Source: Holophagales bacterium UBA2201 (lineage in GTDB: Bacteria; Acidobacteriota; Thermoanaerobaculia; UBA2201). From it: 12,303 nucleotides of DNA. The stretch covers positions 1 through 12,303 of the forward strand of contig DCUZ01000056.1 of the NCBI GenBank assembly GCA_002327305.1, given 5' to 3'. Under the pieces are notes generated by a model. That model searched no databases. It saw nothing but the letters and a program-made list of their open reading frames with translations, and was not told the origin of the DNA. The position numbers were made by a program, and so were the translations under genes. Shown piece by piece: positions 7,294 to 12,303 of the stretch (positions are counted from its first letter, which is position 1; every line of letters starts with the position of its first letter).

Positions 7294-7322
7294 GTTTACT
7301 TTTTTAAACATTGGAGGAATAG

Positions 7323-7826
7323 GTGAAATATAGAACGGCTTTATTATTTATCGCAACACTATTCGCCATATCAGCCATTGCTGACACGGTAGCCGATGAC
7401 ACGCTGATGATGAATGTCAACCCGGTGAATAAATGGAGGGGCGCGACGGGAAGAATTATGGATAACGGAGCCGTACAAGGACCAGAGTCACTTCGTTATG
7501 TTGATGGCGAATGCATCTTAAGCGAATCAGCATTAAAGAGCTTATGGAAGTTTTGGGAAATAAAGGACGAAATGCCGAAGATAAATTTCAAGAAGGAATT
7601 TGCAGTTATTGCTTTAACGCATGGTATTCCAGTGCTTGCAAAAGTCCCTGTTCTGGACAACGGAAATTTAATCATCGAATACGTTCAGAAACCAGTTTGG
7701 GAGCCAAAACCATACTATTTGCTAATCAGCTTTAATCACAATGGTATTAGGCTCGTGAATGGACAACCGTTGGGCGGGGAACTCGACGTCCAACCAGCGC
7801 CTGCACCGGACGCTTCGCGCCGATGA
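7323..7826 (+). CDS. Secreted hypothetical protein, integron cassette gene
   Basis: 167 residues, function not recognised. It starts at GTG with GGAGG five bases upstream. Residues 1-20 are a textbook signal peptide (MKYR, hydrophobic core, cleavage predicted after AIA), so the protein is probably periplasmic or exported. The mature part is mixed alpha/beta without cysteine pairs or a known motif. Features include the acidic start DTVADD, a KFWEIKDEMPKINFKKEFAVIALTHG segment that is probably a helix and strand, and beta-rich stretches to residue 150. The last residues, QPAPAPDASRR, are encoded inside the attC site and the stop lies within it; such a site-encoded tail is common in cassette genes and may not be functional. 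The GC content is low (about 37% in its first 60 bases) against about 65% in flanking genes, indicating transfer. Confidence 0.75.
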   Translation: MKYRTALLFIATLFAISAIADTVADDTLMMNVNPVNKWRGATGRIMDNGAVQGPESLRYVDGECILSESALKSLWKFWEIKDEMPKINFKKEFAVIALTHGIPVLAKVPVLDNGNLIIEYVQKPVWEPKPYYLLISFNHNGIRLVNGQPLGGELDVQPAPAPDASRR

Positions 7827-7842
7827 GCCTTATACGTTAGGC
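7788..7842 (+). repeat. attC-like recombination site 2
   Basis: 55 bases, the clearest of the sites: R'' GTCCAAC (7788-7794, fits RYYYAAC) and R' GTTAGGC (7836-7842, fits GTTRRRY). Between them CGGACGC-TTCG-CGCCG folds into a stem with one extrahelical A. R'' exactly complements the core at 7287-7293. The upstream gene ends inside the site and the next starts 15 bases after it. Confidence 0.8.
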
Positions 7843-7856
7843 GCCAAGGAATTTAC

Positions 7857-8324
7857 ATGATGCACAAAGATTTATTTTGGATCTTGATACCGGCCGGCGT
7901 AATTTCAATCTGTTGCGCCGCCTTCGGTTTCGTTGGCCTTTCTTCACCAGCCCTCTTGGGCTGGCATTCTTCTATTCCTCCAGCAGTCAAGATAGGACTG
8001 GTAGTGTTTACGCTAATGCCATTGTTATGGATTCTGGCGTTCCGGCTGCATCTGAAGTCATTCTGGGTTTATCGGTCAACGCGTCCAACGGAAATGAATG
8101 TGAGGATTGAAGTTGACGAAGGCAGCGATCACAATAGTTACTTCGCCGTTCTAAGGTATGGGGAAATGGAACCAGGAGATGAACGGATTCCGGTGTACCC
8201 TCCAAATTGGAACGCCAGGGCTATCGGCACGGACACCTTAGCGCGAGTGTTTTTCGATCCAAAATCAAAAAAGCCGCTGGTCATAGAGATTAATGGAAAG
8301 CGCCTTTGGAGTATGGCGCTATAA
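7857..8324 (+). CDS. Two-TM membrane protein, integron cassette gene
   Basis: 155 residues, no family recognised. It starts at the first of two adjacent ATG codons, with AAGGA six bases upstream; the second ATG is equally possible. Two hydrophobic segments (about 7-28 and 44-64) form a helical hairpin in the membrane with a short Pro/Ser-containing loop. Then comes a soluble C-terminal domain of about 90 residues, predicted beta-rich (NVRIEVDEGSDHNSYFAVL, ARVFFDPKSKKPLVIEING). The layout resembles small DUF3592-like membrane proteins, but I cannot confirm membership. The stop codon TAA lies in the R'' core of the following attC site, as usual for a cassette. Codon use is AT-richer than that of the chromosomal neighbours. 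Confidence 0.75.
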   Translation: MMHKDLFWILIPAGVISICCAAFGFVGLSSPALLGWHSSIPPAVKIGLVVFTLMPLLWILAFRLHLKSFWVYRSTRPTEMNVRIEVDEGSDHNSYFAVLRYGEMEPGDERIPVYPPNWNARAIGTDTLARVFFDPKSKKPLVIEINGKRLWSMAL

Positions 8325-8378
8325 CCAATTACTGAACCGGACGGCACCGTGCCATTGGCGCGATGCCGCCGGTTAGCG
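8319..8378 (+). repeat. attC-like recombination site 3 (degenerate cores)
   Basis: 60 bases from CTATAAC to GTTAGCG. Neither core fits the consensus fully, but the fold is good: AACCGG-A-CGGCA (8335-8346) pairs with TGCCGCCGGTT (8364-8374) over 11 bases with one extrahelical A, the hallmark of attC hairpins, and an inner GCC-ATT-GGC loop lies at 8351-8359. The outer cores CGCTATAAC and GTTAGCG complement each other apart from an inserted TA. Confidence 0.6.
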
Positions 8379-8398
8379 TCACTTTAGGAGTCATTTCA

Positions 8399-8782
8399 AT
8401 GAGAGATATTTTCATAGAACAGGATGACTCTCCAGGGGCTATGGCACTGATTGGCGAGGTCCTTGGCGCTGCCGGCGTGAATATTGAAGGCCTTGTTATG
8501 GTTGCGCGCAAGGGGAGGGGCATCATTCATTTCGCGGTGGAGGATGCTGTGACGGCCAGGCGTGTTCTCGAAAACTCAGGGATCAGAATCAAAGAGGTAT
8601 CTGAAGTATATGTGTTTCACAAAGACGAGAAGGGTGTCACCGGCAAGCCGGGATCATTCGGAGAAATTTGCAGAACTTTCGCGGATCATGGCATCCATCT
8701 CAAGTTTGGGTACCCGGCTGAGAACAACAGGTTTGTTTTTGGGATTGATGATGTTGCAAGGGCACGGGCACTGTTGGGGTAG
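8399..8782 (+). CDS. Tandem ACT-domain protein
   Basis: A 127-residue cytoplasmic protein made of two ACT-type ligand-binding modules and nothing else. The first (about 1-65) opens MRDIFIEQDDSPGAMALIGEVLGAAGVNIEG, the beta-turn-helix pattern with the conserved Gly at the ligand interface. The second (about 73-127) repeats it as KPGSFGEICRTFADHGIHL. Stand-alone ACT pairs usually sense amino acids and regulate a partner enzyme or transport; the partner is not seen here. I take the ATG with TTAGGAG eight bases upstream; an ATG 36 bases earlier would run through the attC site. It starts 20 bases after the last core site, like a cassette gene, but no attC follows it and its composition is intermediate, so cassette status is uncertain. 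Confidence 0.8.
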   Translation: MRDIFIEQDDSPGAMALIGEVLGAAGVNIEGLVMVARKGRGIIHFAVEDAVTARRVLENSGIRIKEVSEVYVFHKDEKGVTGKPGSFGEICRTFADHGIHLKFGYPAENNRFVFGIDDVARARALLG

Positions 8783-8792
8783 GGGATCATAA

Positions 8793-8870
8793 GGATCGGG
8801 ACCCATGACCAGCCACTCCATCGGACAGCGTGATTGCTATCGCCGGGTTTTCGTCGGCGGGTCCTGATCC
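8793..8870. repeat. 12-base inverted repeat with inner stem
   Basis: GGATCGGGACCC (8793-8804) and GGGTCCTGATCC (8859-8870) complement each other at 11 of 12 positions, and a CGCCG/CGGCG stem lies partly inside. It sits between the ACT gene and the terminator; no core sites mark it as attC. Confidence 0.4.
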
Positions 8871-8896
8871 GTGGACGGCGGTCCGGAAACGAGAAG

Positions 8897-8920
8897 CGCG
8901 CCCCGGGGGTCCGGGGCGCG
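8897..8920. terminator. Bidirectional hairpin terminator
   Basis: A perfect 10-base stem (CGCGCCCCGG / CCGGGGCGCG) with a 4-base loop between two converging genes. It is followed on the minus strand by CTTCTCGTTTCC and on the plus strand by a short T-containing stretch, so it probably ends transcription of the large secreted protein gene 42 bases upstream and may also stop read-through from the ACT gene. Confidence 0.7.
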
Positions 8921-8962
8921 TTCGCGTTGGTCCGCTGGCGGCTCGGCCGGGGGCGCTCTCGG

Positions 8963-11563
8963 TCAGTTGTAGACGAACAGCACCAGCGATACGGCCTCGT
9001 AGGGAAGCAGGTCCACGGGGTCGGTGTTGATGTAGACCTCCCCGTCGTACATCCGGATGTCGAAGTCGAAGAGGTTGTCCCCCCCTTCCAGGGCCGTCCC
9101 CGTGAGGTCAATGCCGCTCCCCACCGCCACGGCCCCGGGGCACCAGCCGTTGCGGGGGTAGGTCCAGGTGCCGTACTGGTCCGACACGGGGTTCTGGCGG
9201 CAGTCGTTGCGCCAGGGGAGGACCGAGTGGAGGGTCCCGTTCACATACAGGTCCTGGCGCATCATGCAGAATTCGGCGCAGTTGTAGGTGTTGCCGAAGG
9301 AGTGGCCCGTGGTGATGAGGCGGGCCTCGATGCGCGAGGCGCCGGGGGGGAGGGCCAGGTCGAAGGGGGGGGTCTGGTCGTCCACCGTGGCTCCGGGCGC
9401 GGTCTCGCCCACCGTGATGTAGCGGACGCCGTGGACGGGGATGACTTGATCCGGGCGGCGGTCGGGGCCGGGGTAGAAGACGAACTTGACGCTGATAAGC
9501 CACCCCTCGCCGCTGGAATGGCCCGGTCCCACCCAGGTGTCGATGAAGGATTGGAGCGTGCGGGTCCCCGTCAGGAGCGGGGCCAGGGCCGTGACGTCGA
9601 TGTACTCGCACATCCCCATCCGGTAGGGGGTGACATGGCGGACCAGTTCCAGGTGCCGCCATTCCGCCGGGGGCGCCTCGGGATTGAGGACCAGTTGCAC
9701 CGTGCCCAGGCGGTCCCAATGGTCGCATTTGCCGCTCTCGGGGCACTCCAGTTTGAGATGCAGTCCCACCTGGTTCCAGGGCCCCTCGGGGGGGAACTCC
9801 ACGGTCCGGACGATGTCGCGGTGGTTCTCCGCCCCGAAGTAGTGGTAGGCGCGGTCGAAGGCGGTCACAACGACGGCCTCGGCCGGGAAATCGCCGGCGG
9901 GGCACGGGTACCAGGGGGCCGCCGCCCCGAAGTCGTACCACAGGGGCGGACCCCCCTCGTCCTCCCGCTCCACGAGGACGGCCGAAAGGTAGGTGGGGTC
10001 GTTGGTGGCCATGTCCACCCGGGAGCCGTAGGCCAAAAACGACGGCTGCCACGATTCGGAGGGGTTCAGATAGAGGTTCTCCGTCGCCTCCACGGTCACC
10101 ACCGCGGTGTATCCGCTCCCGGAAAGCCCCAGCGTCCCCAGGATGCCGTTGACCTGGAGGTGGCCCCACGGCTCCAGCGTCCAGGTGTCCGAGCCCGCCG
10201 GCGTCCCGTCGGAGGCGAAAACATCCACCCGGAGGGTTTCCCTCAGGTTCATGGAGAGGTTGACGAAGCCGAGGTTGGTCCGGAAGGCCTCCGTGGCCTC
10301 CAAACCGGAGAGCACCTGCGCGTCCCCGTAATCGGACCGCGGCACCCCGGGGATCCCCTGGCCGTAGGATCCGGCATCCGCGGCGCCGGGGGTCCATGTG
10401 CGGGAGGAGGCGACCAGGGGAAGGTCATCAAAATAGAAATCGAATCCGTGGACCACCAGGGCCGCCACGGGCACGCCGGGGAAATGGGTCCCCATGACAT
10501 CCTCGACGACGAGGGTCTCGCGGGGCCCCAGCGCCTCGTCCAGGAAGATCCACACCGGGTCCGCGGCGCCGCCGGCCCCCCCGGAGGGGATGATGTCCAG
10601 TTCCAGGATCTCGATGGTCTCCGTTTCGCTGGGGTTGAAGAGGGTGAGGTCGGTGCGCCACGAGGAGCCAGCGCCGCCCTCCGTCCGGGCGGCCGCGGCG
10701 ATCACCTCGCCCGCCGGGGCGGGGGAGCCGGAGGGGAAGCGGCGGGCCTCCAGGTAGGTGGGATCGCCGGAGACCTGGTCGGCCCGGGAGCCGTAGGCGA
10801 TGATGCAGGGTTCCTTGGATTCCCCGGGCACCAGGTCCAGGTCCTCCGAAGAGGAGGGGCGGACAACGGCGGAGTACCCCGATCCGGAAAGCCCGGCCTC
10901 GGCGAGGATGGCGTTGATCTGGATCTGGGCCCACGGCTCCAGCGTGACGTCGAGGGCGGCCCGCTGGACGCCGTCGGCGTCGTGGATCCCGATGGCGAAG
11001 GTCTGGCGCAGGTTGAAGGAGGCGTTGACGAGCCCCAGGTTGGTGCGGAACGCGCCGGTCTGTTCCAGGCCGGCGATGTAGGCCGGGGCGTCGGAGAAGG
11101 TCCGCGGGATCCCGGGGATCCCCTGGCCGTAGGTGCCCCCGCCCTCCTGGTTCGGGGTCCAGGTCCGCGTGGAGGCCGTCACGGCCGTGGGGGTGCCTTC
11201 CACGGACCCGCTCCAGACGATCAGGGCCCCGGAGGCCAGGCCCGGGAAGTAGGTGCCCAGGACGTCGGCGATGGTGATCGAACGGCCCGCCGCCAGCGGC
11301 TCGGCCAGGGCCACCCGGCGCCGGTCGGCCAGCGCGCCCCCCGACCCGGAAGGGATCAGTTCGAGGGTGAGCCGCGCCTCCTGCCCGCCCCCGGGGCCGG
11401 CGATATCGGAGGGGTTGTGGATATAGAGGTCCGTCCGCCAGACCGTCCCCTTGTCACCGGGCGCGTGGGCCGCGGCCGGGATGATGATGCAATCGGAGGG
11501 GACGGTGAGGGCGGAGAGGCAGGCGGACGAAAGGAAGAGAAACAAGAACCAACGAAGGGCCAT
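8963..11563 (-). CDS. Secreted PNGase F-type peptide-N-glycosidase with two tandem N-terminal modules
   Basis: An 866-residue exported protein. Residues 1-18 are a signal peptide. Two similar modules (about 25-265 and 288-525) share WRTDL, GT(Y/H)FPG, SRTWTP, YGQGIPG, AFRTNLG and LSGSGY; their role is unknown. From about 570 to the end lies a PNGase F-like glycoamidase, which removes N-linked glycans from asparagine. Against Flavobacterium PNGase F, KCDHWDR gives Asp617 (catalytic Asp60) and Arg618. FIDTWV gives Asp675 where Glu118 is expected. CAEFC gives Glu764 (Glu206), and YPRNGWCPG gives Arg804 (Arg248). The disulphide cysteines 607/613, 762/766 and 788/808 are all present. The ATG at 11563 is preceded by AGGAGG four bases upstream, and the longer open frame upstream lacks any homology. 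It is the second gene after a small secreted protein, 32 bases downstream. The substrate is unknown; activity is probable but not shown. Confidence 0.8.
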   Translation of the reverse strand: MALRWFLFLFLSSACLSALTVPSDCIIIPAAAHAPGDKGTVWRTDLYIHNPSDIAGPGGGQEARLTLELIPSGSGGALADRRRVALAEPLAAGRSITIADVLGTYFPGLASGALIVWSGSVEGTPTAVTASTRTWTPNQEGGGTYGQGIPGIPRTFSDAPAYIAGLEQTGAFRTNLGLVNASFNLRQTFAIGIHDADGVQRAALDVTLEPWAQIQINAILAEAGLSGSGYSAVVRPSSSEDLDLVPGESKEPCIIAYGSRADQVSGDPTYLEARRFPSGSPAPAGEVIAAAARTEGGAGSSWRTDLTLFNPSETETIEILELDIIPSGGAGGAADPVWIFLDEALGPRETLVVEDVMGTHFPGVPVAALVVHGFDFYFDDLPLVASSRTWTPGAADAGSYGQGIPGVPRSDYGDAQVLSGLEATEAFRTNLGFVNLSMNLRETLRVDVFASDGTPAGSDTWTLEPWGHLQVNGILGTLGLSGSGYTAVVTVEATENLYLNPSESWQPSFLAYGSRVDMATNDPTYLSAVLVEREDEGGPPLWYDFGAAAPWYPCPAGDFPAEAVVVTAFDRAYHYFGAENHRDIVRTVEFPPEGPWNQVGLHLKLECPESGKCDHWDRLGTVQLVLNPEAPPAEWRHLELVRHVTPYRMGMCEYIDVTALAPLLTGTRTLQSFIDTWVGPGHSSGEGWLISVKFVFYPGPDRRPDQVIPVHGVRYITVGETAPGATVDDQTPPFDLALPPGASRIEARLITTGHSFGNTYNCAEFCMMRQDLYVNGTLHSVLPWRNDCRQNPVSDQYGTWTYPRNGWCPGAVAVGSGIDLTGTALEGGDNLFDFDIRMYDGEVYINTDPVDLLPYEAVSLVLFVYN

Positions 11564-11595
11564 GGGACCTCCTAAATGTTGGGTCAAGCCGCGGT

Positions 11596-12042
11596 TCAGT
11601 CGTCCCCGCCGATAGGCAGGATGGTCAGTTTGCCGAAATTCCACCCCACATTGACGCCCCGGCCCCGGCCCGTGAGGGCCAGGGAGACCTCTCCCTTGGT
11701 ATAGACCGAGGCCTGGACGGACTTGCCCGCGCCGGCATGGGCTTCGGCGGCGACATAGCCCCCGAAGATCTCCGAGATGTCCTTGAGGTCGGTGAATCTC
11801 CCGGTCCCGTTGTTGATCTCGTATTTTCCGAAGGTGAGCCCGCCCCCCTTGACCTTGATCCTCACGGGGGCGGTCCGCCCGTTGGAGCAGGTGACGGTTC
11901 CGGTCCCCTCGGCGGTCTTGTAAAACACCGACCACCCCTTGAGGGAGAACTCCATCTCGCAGTCGATGAATCCCGGTTCGGCGGCGCCGGCCGCGACGGC
12001 GGCCAGGACGACGGTGACCAGGGTGATCAGGTGCATACGCAT
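11596..12042 (-). CDS. Small secreted protein of unknown function
   Basis: 148 residues. The ATG has AAGGAG eight bases upstream; a GTG 30 bases before gives a poorer start. Residues 1-21 are a signal peptide (cleavage after AAGAA). The mature chain is small, Gly-rich and strand-rich: TGTVTCSNGRTAPVRIKVKGG, GLTFGKYEINNGTGRFTDL, VAAEAHAGAGKSVQASVYTKGEVSL, WNFGKLTILPIGG. Repeated strands ending in Gly suggest a compact beta-barrel or SYLF/DUF1134-like exported domain, but I do not recognise it with confidence. Cys38 and Cys62 could form one disulphide. It is 32 bases upstream of the glycosidase gene on the same strand and is probably cotranscribed, so it may be exported with it. The upstream AT-rich TAAAATATAG stretch may hold the promoter, but no -35 is clear. 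Confidence 0.75.
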   Translation of the reverse strand: MRMHLITLVTVVLAAVAAGAAEPGFIDCEMEFSLKGWSVFYKTAEGTGTVTCSNGRTAPVRIKVKGGGLTFGKYEINNGTGRFTDLKDISEIFGGYVAAEAHAGAGKSVQASVYTKGEVSLALTGRGRGVNVGWNFGKLTILPIGGDD

Positions 12043-12082
12043 AGTTTTTTCTCCTTTTTGAAAGGATACCATCTATATTTTA

Positions 12083-12259
12083 TCACCTCATCGGTGCGCG
12101 ATCGGCTGAAGGCGCCAAGACACCCCGTACGCGGGCCCATCGGAGGAGATCATCCTTATCGTAGAGGCGGTGGAGGCCCGGCAACACCAGAGCGATGAGG
12201 ACCGCAAGCCCTCCCCAGGCAAGGTGCGTGGAGGCATGGAGGACGGCGGGGCTGATCAT
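12083..12259 (-). CDS. Possible small membrane protein
   Basis: A 58-codon frame (ATG to TGA) not overlapping any other gene, with one hydrophobic segment (about residues 12-29, THLAWGGLAVLIALVLPG) followed by a charged tail (HRLYDKDDLLRWARVRGVL). Third codon positions are mostly G or C, as in true genes here. AGGA lies ten bases before the ATG, a weak site. A stop codon precedes the frame by about 24 bases, so it is complete within the window. Product unknown; it could be real, or the cut-down tail of a larger gene. It ends 40 bases before the next gene start. Confidence 0.4.
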   Translation of the reverse strand: MISPAVLHASTHLAWGGLAVLIALVLPGLHRLYDKDDLLRWARVRGVLAPSADRAPMR

Positions 12260-12284
12260 CCATATGCTATTCCTGACGAACTTT

Positions 12285-12298
12285 CACGCTTCAGCGTG
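12285..12298. repeat. Short hairpin at the right edge
   Basis: CACGCT-TC-AGCGTG, a perfect 6-base stem with a 2-base centre, at the end of the window. It resembles the short hairpins typical of dispersed intergenic repeats, but only one copy is visible. Confidence 0.3.
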
Positions 12299-12303
12299 TC
12301 ATT

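Larger units (their letters stand above)
7074..8378 (+). mobile_element. Integron-type gene cassette cluster (CALIN-like, no integrase in window)
   Basis: A run of three adjoining cassettes defined by integron core sites. Left core GTTGGCG (7074-7080) is followed by attC-like sites ending GTTGGAC (7293), GTTAGGC (7842) and GTTAGCG (8378). With cleavage after the G, the cassettes are 7075-7287, 7288-7836 and 7837-8372. In a true cassette the left boundary came from the same circle as its own R'' core and should complement it. Cassette one has GTTGGCG/CGCCAAC and cassette two GTTGGAC/GTCCAAC, both exact. The third pair (GTTAGGC against the region of CTATAAC) is decayed. Genes all point rightwards, start 15-35 bases after a core site and stop within the next attC, as usual for cassettes. 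The composition is much lower in GC than the flanks. No integrase gene is visible, so this is either a CALIN or part of a longer array. Confidence 0.75.

Noticed and set aside
7134..7307. 57-codon frame in the first cassette (ATG after GGGAG), running through attC-like site 1
   Set aside because: The product is largely dictated by the periodic repeat (IPIPMPTPT) and no family is recognised; kept only as a possibility.
8834..11575. A 913-codon plus-strand frame opposite the glycanase gene
   Set aside because: It is a mirror of the high-GC codon pattern of the real gene; Gly/Val/Arg/His-rich with no domain, no ribosome site.
11564..11935. In-frame extension of the glycanase gene by 124 codons
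   Set aside because: It overlaps the small secreted protein, is Arg/Gly-rich, and would bury the signal peptide that follows the AGGAGG-supported ATG.
1..12303. CRISPR array, tRNA, rRNA or riboswitch
   Set aside because: No regularly spaced direct repeats with unique spacers, and no cloverleaf, rRNA or known riboswitch core was seen on reading both strands.

Overview
The window is GC-rich (about two thirds G+C over most of its length) bacterial chromosome, with dense ordinary genes and strong Shine-Dalgarno sites. The PPi-type phosphofructokinase, the acidobacterial-looking secreted modules (WRTDL...YGQGIPG...AFRTNLGLVN), lipoprotein and secretion signals and hairpin-type intergenic repeats together suggest an Acidobacteriota-like organism (Thermoanaerobaculia/Holophagae type). 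This is inference; there is no rRNA or marker gene to settle it.

Left part (1-5300): the 3' end of an M3 metallopeptidase (Dcp-like) and a small TPR lipoprotein lie on the plus strand. They converge on a minus-strand block of PPi-dependent phosphofructokinase followed by an M20 dipeptidase, translationally close-coupled, and then class II fructose-1,6-bisphosphatase (GlpX). GlpX has its own extended -10 promoter and is separated from the dipeptidase by two copies of a hairpin repeat. The first copy begins exactly at the dipeptidase stop codon. The phosphofructokinase has a near-consensus sigma-70 promoter (TTGACA-17-TATCAT).

Middle (5300-8800): after a 444-base divergent intergenic region comes an S66 LD-carboxypeptidase/MccF-like gene. 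It is followed by an AT-richer island of foreign appearance. I read this island as a small integron gene-cassette cluster without an integrase in view (CALIN-like). It has attC-like sites ending at 7293, 7842 and 8378 and a solitary left core site at 7074. One cassette is non-coding or nearly so, one encodes a secreted protein, and one encodes a two-TM membrane protein. The key evidence is that the left boundary core of two successive cassettes is the exact reverse complement of the same cassette's own R'' core. A tandem-ACT protein gene follows the last site.

Right part (8880-12303): a bidirectional hairpin terminator separates the island from a minus-strand group. This group has a possible 58-residue membrane protein, a small secreted protein of unknown function, and an 866-residue secreted protein. 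The large protein has two tandem ~240-residue modules fused to a PNGase F-type N-glycanase domain with the catalytic Asp, the second Glu, the active-site Arg and all six cysteines in place. It is probably the most novel protein here: a predicted exported peptide-N-glycosidase in an unusual architecture.
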